A stretch of 64,000 nucleotides of DNA, taken from NCBI GenBank assembly GCA_910574885.1, contig CAJTDD010000007.1:1-64000 (forward strand). The letters are read 5' to 3'. Source of the DNA: Lachnospiraceae bacterium. GTDB taxonomy: Bacteria; Bacillota; Clostridia; Lachnospirales; Lachnospiraceae. Both the position numbers and the translations under genes were made by a program. Below are positions 33,668-44,700 of the stretch, in pieces. Position 1 is the first letter of the stretch. Each line of letters begins with the position of its first letter. The notes below the pieces were generated by a model. That model was not told the origin of the DNA. It was given only the letters and a program-made list of their open reading frames with translations, and did not search any database.

Positions 33668-33916
33668 ATGGCAAGAAGAAAGGTAGAAGAGAAAAATTAT
33701 CCAGAATTAATTGAGTTGGCAGAGGAAAGAATCGAAGCGTTATCCGCAGAATTAAAGCAGGAAAAAGCGAACCTCAAACAATTAAAAAAAGACCAGGTTC
33801 GTTATGATGCAATGGTTGAAAAACAAAAAAAACAGGCAGAGGTACAAAAGGCTGCCGAGATGCTGGTTGCATCCGGAAAAAGCCTGGAAGAGATCGAACA
33901 ATTTCTTGCAAACTAG
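33668..33916 (+). CDS. small coiled-coil protein of unknown function
   Basis: An 82-residue, highly charged protein. Residues 12-65 look like one long coiled coil (ELAEERIEALSAELKQEKAN, then LKQLKKDQVRYDAMVEKQKK), and the end forms a short amphipathic segment (AAEMLVASGKSLEEIEQFLA). It starts MARRKVEEKN with a GGAGG site 8 bases upstream and is followed by a perfect 15-base-arm terminator, so it is a genuine single-gene unit. I do not recognise the family. No cysteine, signal peptide or membrane helix is present. Confidence 0.75.
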   Translation: MARRKVEEKNYPELIELAEERIEALSAELKQEKANLKQLKKDQVRYDAMVEKQKKQAEVQKAAEMLVASGKSLEEIEQFLAN

Positions 33917-33965
33917 TATCACATACCAACATTGGACAAAGCCTTTTTAGGGTATCAGAGTATCA

Positions 33966-34008
33966 ATAAAACCTGCCTTGTATTCGTCATTATCAAGGCA
34001 GGTTTTAT
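33966..34008. terminator. bidirectional terminator, small coiled-coil gene and gdhA
   Basis: Perfect 15-base arms ATAAAACCTGCCTTG (33966-33980) and CAAGGCAGGTTTTAT (33994-34008) between two convergent stops. Confidence 0.88.
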
Positions 34009-34026
34009 GCTTCATTCATCTAATTT

Positions 34027-35367
<1,341 letters not shown>

Positions 35368-35398
35368 CTACCTCCTAAATCTAATTTTCTTCTCTATT

Positions 35399-35427
35399 AT
35401 TTTAAATGTTTTTTATCCGGAACACAA
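35399..35427 (-). promoter_or_regulatory. sigma-A promoter of gdhA
   Basis: Minus-strand TTGTGT (35422-35427), 17-base spacer, TAAAAT (35399-35404). Confidence 0.6.
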
Positions 35428-35595
35428 GGTTTTTTTCATCATTTTTTTGATTTTATGCAACTTTGCTTTTGTTTTCTTTCATTTCTATTCAAATATTGTA
35501 GATTTTACACGACTCGAAACCGCTATTTCTGCAATAGAGCACACTCTAAATTTCATTTCTTAGTCTTGTCATCCATTGTTGTGAACTACAAAAAT

Positions 35596-35643
35596 ACGCC
35601 CGGCATACTGTCCCATATCATAAACAGACAGTATGTCAGGCGT
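35596..35643 (-). terminator. terminator of the c-di-GMP phosphorelay operon
   Basis: Minus-strand arms near ACGCCTGACATACTGTC and GACAGTATGCCGGGCGT, then ATTTTTG, just after the Hpt stop. Confidence 0.8.
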
Positions 35644-35648
35644 ACCCA

Positions 35649-36002
35649 TTATGCAAGCTGACGGATACAATCCATCGCCAGCGTATAATCCTTCTTTACC
35701 CGCTCTAACAACGGCGCCACGTCTTCACCATACTCCTGACCATCTCTCAAACGGTCGGCAAGTTCAGCCGATGAATGATAGAGAGCCGTAATCGACAAAT
35801 TCTGGCACACACCTTTCAGCGTATGCGCCGCCCGGAACGCCTCGGTCATATCTCCTGCTTCCATGGAATTCATCAGTAGCTCATAGCTCTTGTCGTTCAG
35901 CAGTTTCAGTACGAACTTCTGGATTCTCTCATCCTTTCGAAGCCTACCCAATACATCCTCGTAGTCTGCACCCATCGCCTCATAGCATTCTCTTACAGTC
36001 AT
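35649..36002 (-). CDS. histidine phosphotransfer (Hpt) domain protein
   Basis: A 117-residue protein that is all Hpt domain. The phosphoacceptor histidine is in FRAAHTLKGVCQNLSI (about residue 61), with the typical LADRLRDG helix after it. Hpt proteins relay phosphate between receiver domains. Its place 32 bases after the REC/HD-GYP/GGDEF gene, in the same operon as a hybrid kinase with two receivers, gives the relay: kinase His - kinase Asp - this Hpt - receiver of the c-di-GMP enzyme. AGGAGGAG precedes the start. Confidence 0.9.
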   Translation of the reverse strand: MTVRECYEAMGADYEDVLGRLRKDERIQKFVLKLLNDKSYELLMNSMEAGDMTEAFRAAHTLKGVCQNLSITALYHSSAELADRLRDGQEYGEDVAPLLERVKKDYTLAMDCIRQLA

Positions 36003-36034
36003 TTTTATTCTCCTCCTTTCTTTCTAAGAACACG

Positions 36035-38062
36035 CTATTTATGATAAAAACAATAGTTATTCCTTCCGCCTCGCTTAACCTCATACAACGCCTCGTCCGC
36101 CATATGGAATAACGTATCATAACTGCCTCCGCAATCCTTCGCACACGAAATTCCCATGCTGACACTGATGTTAAACTTCTCATACCTCGTGGACAACAGA
36201 CGGAAAATACGCTTCACAGGAGGCTCTATCTCATCCTTATAAGGCATGAAAATCAGGAACTCATCACCGCCCATCCGTGCAACAATGTCAACCGGTCTGG
36301 TGTTGTTCCTAAGCTTATCGGATACGAATTTCAGCACCTCGTCTCCGAACAGATGTCCATAGGTATCATTCGCCAGTTTGAAATGATCCAAATCAAATAT
36401 AAGGAGAAGGAACTTCTTTTCTTCATCCTCGTTAAGCCGTGCGATAATCTGGGCTTTCGCCGCTTTATGGTTCAGAAGTCCGGTCAGGGAGTCATGGGCA
36501 GCCATCACTTCCAGATGGTTCATCTTCTCCATGTCCTCATGGATATCCACAATCTTGCCGATTGCCCCCACATACTCCGGCGGCTCCCAACTTCCCCACA
36601 TGGACCGGGCAATCACCTTGCTCCACCGTTCCTGCCCGTTAATGTTCAGTACATATTTCTCCTCCACCACAGGCTCCTGAGGCGACGTCTTCTCAAGCCT
36701 GTTCAGCAGATGCTCAAAATCATTCTGCGTAAATACATCCGTGCCGAAATTATCTTTCCGGGGATTCATAATTGTCTCCGGCATATTCAGGTAATTCGCT
36801 CCCCACTCTGACAGGATCAGCATTTCCGGAGATACCGTATACTCAAACTGGATCTCTTGGGACAGCTCTGCAAAGAACTGGTATTTTACCCGCTCACGCT
36901 CCAGAAGCTTTAATGTACGGTCTGAAACATCCAGTTCTCCCTTCTCTACCATCTGCTCCACAGCATCCAGGACCTCTTCCTGCATCTTCTTGCCCTCGGA
37001 GCGCATCCGCATCTCTTCCTTGAGCGCGCCTGAGATATCCTTGAGACACTCCATAAGAGTCGGGTTAAATACGCCGCATTCGCCGTTCAGGATCATCTCA
37101 ACGGCCTTGTCGTGGGAATACGCATCCTTATACACACGCTTGCTGGTCAGTGCGTCATAGACGTCCGCCAACGCCACGACCTGCGCTGCAATTGGAATCT
37201 CATCACCCTCCAAACCATCCGGATACCCTCTCCCGTCATATCTCTCATGATGCCACCTACAGATCTGGAATCCCAAGCGGATCAGCGGTTCATTTTCCCG
37301 GAACGGGATATTACTCAGAAGCCTGGCGCCTTCCGCCGCATGCTCCCGCATAATCTCATACTCCTCGTCTGTCAGCCGTCCCGGCTTATTCAGCACCTCG
37401 GACGGTATAGAAATCTTACCGATATCATGGAGCGCCGACGCATTGCAAATCAAAGAAATATCTTCCGTAGAAATCCCATACAGGTTCTTTTTAATCAGCC
37501 ATTTCAGGATCAGCTCTGTCAGCATCCGGATATGTAAAACATGCAGGCCGCTCTCACCGTTACGGAACTCCACGATATTAGACAGAATCTCAATCATGAG
37601 CTTGTTGTCATTCTCTTTTTCCATAATCTGGTTTGTCACCATATGGGACAATTCTTTCTGTTTGGTAAAAAGAATGATCGTATTAATGACCCGCCGCCGC
37701 ACAGTGCGCTCGTCAAACGGGCGGCTGATATAATCCTGTACCCCCAGGTCATAAGCGCGGTCCACATATGACGGGACATTCTCCGCAGAGATCATGATAA
37801 CCGGAACATCCTTAATCCATCCGTTTTTATTCATAACCACCAACGTCTCAAATCCGTCCATAACCGGCATCATAATATCCAGGAGGACCAGCGCAATCTC
37901 CTGCTCCCTGTCATGCAGGATTGCCGACGCCTCCATCCCGTTTTCCGCCTCTAATATCTCATATTCATCCGAAAGCATATCCGATAACAGCGAACGGTTA
38001 ATCTCCGAATCATCAACGATCAAAATCTTTTTCATTTCAAAAATATTCTTCTTTTTACTCAT
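36035..38062 (-). CDS. REC/HD-GYP/GGDEF cyclic-di-GMP enzyme
   Basis: A 675-residue regulator. The receiver domain (about 10-130) has ILIVDDSEINRS and the Asp in LVLLDIMMPVMDGFE. The HD-GYP phosphodiesterase domain (about 170-350) has SALHDIGKISIPSEVLNKPG and HHERYDGRGYPDGLEG. A PAS-like segment (about 410-510) follows, then a GGDEF cyclase domain (about 515-675) with RMGGDEFLIF intact and an RPVD inhibition site five residues before it. Both making and breaking of c-di-GMP are therefore possible, with the balance presumably set by receiver phosphorylation. It lies between the hybrid kinase and Hpt genes in one operon. Confidence 0.92.
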   Translation of the reverse strand: MSKKKNIFEMKKILIVDDSEINRSLLSDMLSDEYEILEAENGMEASAILHDREQEIALVLLDIMMPVMDGFETLVVMNKNGWIKDVPVIMISAENVPSYVDRAYDLGVQDYISRPFDERTVRRRVINTIILFTKQKELSHMVTNQIMEKENDNKLMIEILSNIVEFRNGESGLHVLHIRMLTELILKWLIKKNLYGISTEDISLICNASALHDIGKISIPSEVLNKPGRLTDEEYEIMREHAAEGARLLSNIPFRENEPLIRLGFQICRWHHERYDGRGYPDGLEGDEIPIAAQVVALADVYDALTSKRVYKDAYSHDKAVEMILNGECGVFNPTLMECLKDISGALKEEMRMRSEGKKMQEEVLDAVEQMVEKGELDVSDRTLKLLERERVKYQFFAELSQEIQFEYTVSPEMLILSEWGANYLNMPETIMNPRKDNFGTDVFTQNDFEHLLNRLEKTSPQEPVVEEKYVLNINGQERWSKVIARSMWGSWEPPEYVGAIGKIVDIHEDMEKMNHLEVMAAHDSLTGLLNHKAAKAQIIARLNEDEEKKFLLLIFDLDHFKLANDTYGHLFGDEVLKFVSDKLRNNTRPVDIVARMGGDEFLIFMPYKDEIEPPVKRIFRLLSTRYEKFNISVSMGISCAKDCGGSYDTLFHMADEALYEVKRGGRNNYCFYHK

Positions 38063-38111
38063 CGAAATCTCTTCCTCAATCTTCAGCCTTCCAATTTATT
38101 GATATAGATTT

Positions 38112-40652
38112 TTAATTTAAATATGTTTTCAAAAGTTTCATTAACTTCTGTATGTCGATTGGCTTCGCTACATGTTCATTCATGCCGCACTCAAGACAAT
38201 GCTGGATATCCTCCGAGAACGCATCTGCCGTCATGGCAATAATCGGCAGGTTTGCATCCGGCCTGTCAAGTGAGCGCAAAGCTTTTGCCGCCTCATATCC
38301 GTTCATGACCGGCATCCGGATATCCATCAGGACCACGTCGTAATACCCCGGCTCTGACTGACTGAACTTATCTACACAGATCTTTCCGTCCTCCGCCCAG
38401 TCAACCTCAAATCCGACTTCCGTAAGAATCTCATGGGCAATCTCCCAGTTCAGCTCATTATCTTCCGCTAACAAGATATGAAGCCCCTCGAAATGCAACT
38501 GCTCCGCCTCCTGTTTCTCTTCCGGGACGCTGCCTCCCATGTACTTGCTAAGCCCAAGATAGAGATTGGACTTGAATAATGGCTTGGAGATAAATCCATG
38601 TGCCCCTGCGGCGCGGGCCTCATCTTCAATATCGCTCCAGTCATATGCGGAAATGATGAGAATCGGAAGCTCATCGCCCACAATCTTGCGAATCTCTTTG
38701 GTCGTCTCCAAACCGTTCATCCCTGGCATCTTCCAGTCTAACAGCACAACGTCATAAGCCGTATGTTTCCTATAATGCTCCTCAACCATCCGGACTGCAC
38801 ACTCCCCGTCCAGCGCCCATTGGGCATCCACGCCAATCTCCTTCAATGCCGACGCCGCGCTGCGGCACAAGTCCTCATTATTATCCACAACCAACAGACG
38901 CCATGGCGGCAGGATCATATCTACCTCTTCAACGGCCGCCTTCTCAAAATCCACTACAATATGGAACTCACTTCCCACGCCCTGTTTGCTCTCAACCCCG
39001 ATGGTTCCTCCCATCATATCCACAATTACCTTGGTAATCGACATGCCAAGCCCAGTACCTTCTATCTTCTGTACCTTAGAGTCCTCCCTGGAAAACGTGT
39101 CAAATATCTTGTTCTGGAATTCCTGGGACATTCCGATTCCCGTATCCTTCACACGGAAATGGCAGCGTACATGGCTGCTTCCTAACGGAGAATCTTCCTG
39201 CTCCAGATACACATTAATTCTGCCATCCGTCGGCGTAAATTTAATCGCATTAGACAGAAGATTGATAAGCACCTGATTCAGGCGCACACTGTCACAGTAT
39301 ACATTCTCTGCCTGGATATCCCTGATAAAGATATCAAAATGCTGTCCTCGCTCCCGAATCTGAGGCTGTACGATATTCACAATACTTTCCATTGTCTCCC
39401 GCAGCGAGAGTACGTCAATATTCAGCGACAGTTTCCCACTCTCAATCTTAGACATATCCAGCACGTCATTGATCAATCCCAGCAAATGTCTGCTTGAAAG
39501 GCCAATCTTTTTTAAACAGTCCCGTACCCTGTCCGGATCTTCCACATTTGCCAGCGCAATTGCCGTCATTCCCACAATCCCGTTCATCGGAGTCCGGATA
39601 TCATGACTCATGCTGGACAAAAACTCACTCTTTGCCTGACTTGCCCGGAACGCCTTCTTCTCTGCCTTCTCAAGCTCCCGCAGCTGCTGCTGTGACAAAT
39701 TATAATACCGGATAAAGATAATTGCCAACGCCAGCAGAATCACACCGCATGCCGCCAACACCGTAATCTGCTGTACGCGGTTCAGCTTCATGATGACTCC
39801 ATCCAGGACACCATAAGGCATGACGGACACCAGATACCAGTCCGTCCCTTCCAGAGGAGCCGCATACATATGCTGGTGGATTCCGGTCTTATCAATCATC
39901 AGCGCGGAATAATTCACGCCATGTTTAATGGAACTCTTAAACTGACTGATGTATTCCTCAGGGGTAGACGGGCTCTTATCCGAAACAGTCTCATCAATAC
40001 GTGTAAAATAATTCTCACGGAAAGCATTGCCCGAACGTACCACAAACTCCCCGTCCTTGCGGATAATATGGGAATAGACCATAGTTCCGTCCCCTTCCAG
40101 GACCAGGGCATTCTCCAGATATTCCATCGGTATCCCTGCTACCACTACGTCGCTTTGCCCCCCATCTCCCATCGGGTAGGACGCATCCACCACCAAAAGA
40201 AGCAGCTTCGTCCCGTTCTCGTCATAACCGCTTGTAATAATCTTCTCTTCTATATTCAAGGTATCCTGGAATTCCTCTTCACTTAGGAATTCCACTTCTC
40301 CGCCGTAAATGGTCTCATGCCCGCCATCTTTCCGGTAGATGCCAAAATGTACGAACTCGCGGACCTCTGCGCTTAAACGCAGCTCCGCAAGCATCTCATC
40401 GCCGTAAACCGCCTCTTGCGGCGGAGTACGCTTAATCACAGCACGCACCCTTGATACCTGAAGATCGATTACAGCGTTAAATTTCTGCTGCAACTGGACG
40501 CTCATCTCAGACATATAAAGCTGGCCGACCTCATTAATCGCATCATAACTCTTTTGGCTCATTGCCGAACCAAGCCAGAGAAAAATGACGATACACAATA
40601 CAACCAGCCCACACACACTGCTTATTAGAAACTTTTTTGTCTTTTTAAACAT
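38112..40652 (-). CDS. hybrid sensor histidine kinase with two receiver domains
   Basis: An 846-residue membrane kinase. Two helices (FLISSVCGLVVLCIVIFLWL at about 8 and ITVLAACGVILLALAIIFIR at about 295) flank an extracytoplasmic Cache-like sensor. HisKA has the phosphoacceptor in FLSSMSHDIRTPMNGIVGM (about 350). The ATPase domain has N-box LINLLSNAIKFTP and G-boxes VKDTGIGMS and GTGLGMSITK. Receiver 1 (about 590-710) has VVLLDWKMPGMNG, and receiver 2 (about 725-845) has VVLMDIRMPVMNG. The relay continues through the Hpt and REC/HD-GYP/GGDEF genes downstream (gaps 49 and 32 bases). Promoter TTGATT-17-TATAAT at 40767-40795. Confidence 0.94.
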   Translation of the reverse strand: MFKKTKKFLISSVCGLVVLCIVIFLWLGSAMSQKSYDAINEVGQLYMSEMSVQLQQKFNAVIDLQVSRVRAVIKRTPPQEAVYGDEMLAELRLSAEVREFVHFGIYRKDGGHETIYGGEVEFLSEEEFQDTLNIEEKIITSGYDENGTKLLLLVVDASYPMGDGGQSDVVVAGIPMEYLENALVLEGDGTMVYSHIIRKDGEFVVRSGNAFRENYFTRIDETVSDKSPSTPEEYISQFKSSIKHGVNYSALMIDKTGIHQHMYAAPLEGTDWYLVSVMPYGVLDGVIMKLNRVQQITVLAACGVILLALAIIFIRYYNLSQQQLRELEKAEKKAFRASQAKSEFLSSMSHDIRTPMNGIVGMTAIALANVEDPDRVRDCLKKIGLSSRHLLGLINDVLDMSKIESGKLSLNIDVLSLRETMESIVNIVQPQIRERGQHFDIFIRDIQAENVYCDSVRLNQVLINLLSNAIKFTPTDGRINVYLEQEDSPLGSSHVRCHFRVKDTGIGMSQEFQNKIFDTFSREDSKVQKIEGTGLGMSITKVIVDMMGGTIGVESKQGVGSEFHIVVDFEKAAVEEVDMILPPWRLLVVDNNEDLCRSAASALKEIGVDAQWALDGECAVRMVEEHYRKHTAYDVVLLDWKMPGMNGLETTKEIRKIVGDELPILIISAYDWSDIEDEARAAGAHGFISKPLFKSNLYLGLSKYMGGSVPEEKQEAEQLHFEGLHILLAEDNELNWEIAHEILTEVGFEVDWAEDGKICVDKFSQSEPGYYDVVLMDIRMPVMNGYEAAKALRSLDRPDANLPIIAMTADAFSEDIQHCLECGMNEHVAKPIDIQKLMKLLKTYLN

Positions 40653-40766
40653 GCTTATATCCCTCTTCTTAGTTCCTATCTTCTACGGCGCGCCGTGCTT
40701 TTGGACTTCGCCTTACATAATTTTATCTCAAAATGAAAGCATAAATATCTGCATCTTACCAGATTC

Positions 40767-40795
40767 ATTATAAACAATCCTACCTGTGAAATCAA
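40767..40795 (-). promoter_or_regulatory. sigma-A promoter of the c-di-GMP phosphorelay operon
   Basis: Minus-strand TTGATT (40790-40795), 17-base spacer, TATAAT (40767-40772). The leader would be about 110 bases. Confidence 0.6.
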
Positions 40796-40888
40796 TTCCT
40801 TTCTGAAATTTCTCTGTTTCTTATCTATTTCTTATGATTTTCCCACGGTTTCACCACCACAATTCGTCACCATTATTTTAAAATGCCA

Positions 40889-40917
40889 TTGCAATTCACG
40901 AATCATCATGATAGAAT
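40889..40917 (+). promoter_or_regulatory. sigma-A promoter of the PilZ gene
   Basis: TTGCAA (40889-40894), 17-base spacer, TAGAAT (40912-40917), 48 bases before the start. Confidence 0.65.
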
Positions 40918-40965
40918 AGGTCTAGTCAAATGGATTTACTTCTATAAGGAGGAATTTTTCAAGTC

Positions 40966-41577
40966 ATGATCCTAAAGAATTGTAACTCATGCATCGTCTA
41001 TGAACCAGGGTCCGATACGGAGATCCTGCTGAAAGCCAGGGTCAAGTGCGCAGAGGATAAGATTACGCTTCATTTTGAGGATGAGAGCGGTCTGGACGAA
41101 CATATCGATCGGCTTAGGATTGATTTCTGCGACAGCCAGGTTGGTTATGTTAAGACGTTCAGCGAACTTGAAGTGAGGAAGAATACAGACCCTTACATAC
41201 TGGAGCCATGGATTGCCGACTGCAAGATTCTGGAGTTGATTGAGATTCTGCAACGTCAGGAGGAACTTAGGGTACGGATGGCGAAAGAGGTGTCTTTACT
41301 ATCCGAAAACCATGGTCCTTTCACCGGTGTTATCCAGAATATCAGCGTGGGCGGCGTCTACCTGACGACGAACCAACACCTGGACATAGGGGAACATATT
41401 GAATTCGAGTACAGCTTTATGAAGAAACCTCAGGAGGTGCAGGCTTCCATCTTACGCGAGACCATCATCCGGGATAATTATTTCGGTTATGGATGTCAAT
41501 TTGAGAATATGCATAAGAATGCCGAGCGAGATATCCGCCAGTTTGTATACCGGCAACAGCTTAACAAGATGTGGTAA
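40966..41577 (+). CDS. PilZ-domain c-di-GMP-binding protein
   Basis: A 203-residue protein. An N-terminal YcgR-like region (about 1-95) precedes a PilZ domain (about 96-200). The c-di-GMP ligands fit the arginine pair in RQEELRVRM and the NISVGGVYLTT loop (usual form D/NxSxxG). The domain ends GYGCQFENM. It should sense c-di-GMP and act on a partner such as a motility or surface-polysaccharide machine, none of which is in the window. It is transcribed away from the GGDEF/HD-GYP operon, which suggests that it reads that operon's output. AAGGAGG precedes the start, and a terminator at 41581-41604 closes the unit. Confidence 0.85.
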   Translation: MILKNCNSCIVYEPGSDTEILLKARVKCAEDKITLHFEDESGLDEHIDRLRIDFCDSQVGYVKTFSELEVRKNTDPYILEPWIADCKILELIEILQRQEELRVRMAKEVSLLSENHGPFTGVIQNISVGGVYLTTNQHLDIGEHIEFEYSFMKKPQEVQASILRETIIRDNYFGYGCQFENMHKNAERDIRQFVYRQQLNKMW

Positions 41578-41580
41578 TTA

Positions 41581-41604
41581 AAAAACTGCTTCAGGCAGTT
41601 TTTT
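41581..41604 (+). terminator. terminator after the PilZ gene
   Basis: AAAAACTGC-TTCAG-GCAGTTTTTTT hairpin with T run, immediately after the stop. Confidence 0.85.
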
Positions 41605-41644
41605 TGTTTGCTTAAAACCAAACTTACAGGTATGGTGAAAAAAA

Positions 41645-41690
41645 GGGCAAAGCACAGCCTCATGCCTTCTTTGTGTGCTGTGCCTTGTCC
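41645..41690 (-). terminator. terminator after purL
   Basis: Minus-strand GGACAAGGCACAGC pairs with GCTGTGCTTTGCCC, followed by a run of seven T. Confidence 0.85.
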
Positions 41691-41700
41691 TGATTCCCTT

Positions 41701-44700
41701 CTATCTAAAATATGCAACTCCCGACTCAAAGAGTTTAAGATCCTGTTCCCCGTATATATTCATTGCTACAGACCTTGCACGTCTCTCCGAGTGCGCCATC
41801 TTGCCGAATACCCGTCCGTCCGGGCTGGTAATCCCTTCAACCGCACAGTAAGAGCCATTCACATTCCACTCCTCGTCCATGGAGATATTTCCATCCGGGT
41901 CACAATACTGTGTCGCCACCTGCCCATTGGCAAATAACTTCTCAAGCCACTGCCCATTGGCTACGAAACGCCCCTCTCCATGGGACGCCGGGTTCGTATA
42001 GACGCCGCCCAGCTCCGCCTTCTGAAGCCATGGCGACTTGTTCGTCACTACCTTCGTATACACCATCTTTGAGATATGACGTCCAATGGTATTATAAGTC
42101 AGAGTCGGCGAATCTTCCTTCTGCCCTGTTATCTCTCCTCCCGGAACCAGCCCCAGTTTTACAAGAGTCTGGAAACCGTTACAGATTCCAAGCACAAGAC
42201 CGTCGCGCTCATTCAGAAGCTTCTCTACGGCTTCCTTCATCTTCGCATTCTGGAACGCCGTTGCAAAAAACTTCGCAGAACCGTCCGGTTCATCTCCTGC
42301 ACTGAATCCTCCTGGGAACATAATAATCTGCGACTGACCGATAGCCTTCTCAAAGACACTCACAGAGTCCAGGATATCCTCTGCATTCCTGTTCCGGAAC
42401 ACCCGGACTATCGTCTTCGCACCTGCCCGCTCAAATGCCTTCGCGCTGTCATACTCACAATTCGTTCCCGGAAAGACCGGAATAAAAACGGTGGGCTGTG
42501 CAATCTTATGGGTGCAGATATGGACGTCTTTCGTCTCATAAAGCCCCTTCTCAATCTTCACATCCTGCCCCTTTGCGCCCGAGTTCGTCGGAAATACCTT
42601 CTCAAGAGTTCCCTTCCATGCCGCTTCCGCTTCTGATTCGGCAATCCTGACGTCACGGTAGGAGAACGCAGCGTCATCCGTCACCTCTCCGATTACCGTA
42701 TAAGTAATCCTAAGCTCCCCTACCTTTTCTGCCGGCACCTCTGCAATGATATCACCAAATGCCGGTGTAAACAAATCCCGTTCATCCACATTATGTTCAA
42801 TCTTTACGCCCATCCGGTTGCCGAACGCCATCTTGCTGACTGCGGCTGCAATCCCATGCCTGTCAAGGGCATACGCAGATAAAATCCTTCCCTCACGGAT
42901 ATCTTGCGTAAACTTCCCGTACTGTTCCATTACCTGTCCGTAAACCGGGATATCATACTCGTCCGTCATTGTGCGCAGCCATACCAGCTTACTGCCCGCA
43001 CGTTTTAACTCCGGCGTAATGACATCCTTTTCCTGCGCCACGTCTACGGCAAAAGATACCAGTGTGGGCGGTACGTCAATATCCTCAAAAGTTCCTGACA
43101 TACTGTCCTTGCCTCCGATAGATGGCAGCCCAAAACCAAGCTGCGCATCATACGCACCCAGAAGTGCGGCAAACGGCTGGCTCCATCTGTGAGGGTCTTC
43201 TGTCATACGCCGGAAATACTCCTGGAACGTAAACCGGATCTTGCTGTGGTCGCCGCCCGCTGCGACAATCTTCGCCACAGATTCCGTCACGGCGTAAATT
43301 GCCCCATGATATGGGCTCCAGGTTGAAAGGTACGGATCAAAGCCATAACTCATCATCGTCACCGTATCACAGTCGCCCCCAAGCACCGGAAGCTTCGCTA
43401 CCATCGCCTGCGTCTCCGTCAGCTGATACTTGCCTCCATGAGGCATGAACACAGACGACGCCCCAATAGAACCGTCGAACATCTCCACAAGCCCCTTCTG
43501 GGAACAGACATTCAAATCCCCAAGCGCCGACATCCAGCGTTCTCTTACGTCACCAACCTCTTCTCTCACAAGGATATTGTCCTTCCTGCTTGGGATATCC
43601 ACTGCAACCTTCGTTTCCTGATGCGCCCCGTTTGTATCCAGAAATGCGCGGGAAAGATTCACAATCTCCTTTCCCCTCCATGACAGCACAAGCCTCGGTT
43701 CCTCTGTTACGACTGCGACACAGGTAGACTCCAGATTCTCTTCTTTCGCATATCCCATGAACTCATCCACATTTTTCGGGTCCACAACCACAGCCATACG
43801 CTCCTGAGATTCTGAGATAGCGATCTCCGTGCCGTCAAGGCCTGCATACTTCTTAGGAACTTTATCCAAATCCACCCTAAGACCGTCTGCGAGCTCCCCA
43901 ATCGCCACGGACACTCCGCCGGCGCCGAAATCATTACACTTCTTAATCAGTCTGCTGACTTCCTCACGGCGGAACAAACGCTGGATTTTACGTTCTGTCG
44001 GCGGATTTCCTTTCTGCACTTCGGCTCCGCAGGTCTTCGTGGATTCCTCCGTATGCACCTTTGAAGAACCGGTTGCGCCGCCGCAGCCATCCCGACCGGT
44101 ACGTCCGCCAAGCAGAATGATGATATCTCCCGGGTCGGAAGTCTCACGGATTACGGCACGTCTGGGCGCAGCCCCTAACACAGCTCCGATCTCCATGCGC
44201 TTCGCTACATAATTTGGATGGTAAATCTCCTTCACTGCTCCGGTGGCAAGCCCTATCTGGTTTCCGTAGGAGCTATAGCCATGGGCAGCCTCACGGACAA
44301 GCTTTTTCTGAGGCAGTTTCCCCTTCATGGTGTCGCCCACAGATACGGTAGGATCTGCCGCACCGGTCACACGCATCGCCTGATAGACATAGGTACGGCC
44401 TGACAACGGGTCGCGAATTGCCCCTCCAAGACAGGTTGCCGCACCTCCGAACGGCTCAATCTCCGTCGGGTGGTTATGGGTTTCATTCTTGAAGTTTACA
44501 AGCCACTCTTCCTCTGCGCCGTCTACCTTGACAGGCACAACGATACTACATGCATTGATCTCGTCAGACTCTTCCTGGTCATTAAGCTTCCCTTCCCGCT
44601 TCAGCTTACGCATCGCCATCAATGCCAGATCCATCAGACATACGAACTTGTCCTCTCTCCCTTTGAAGATCTCACTGTGATCCGCCAGATACTTCCGATA

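Larger units (their letters stand above)
40653..40965. other. 313-base divergent promoter region
   Basis: It holds the minus-strand promoter of the kinase operon (40767-40795) and the plus-strand promoter of the PilZ gene (40889-40917). I see no gene in it. Confidence 0.7.
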
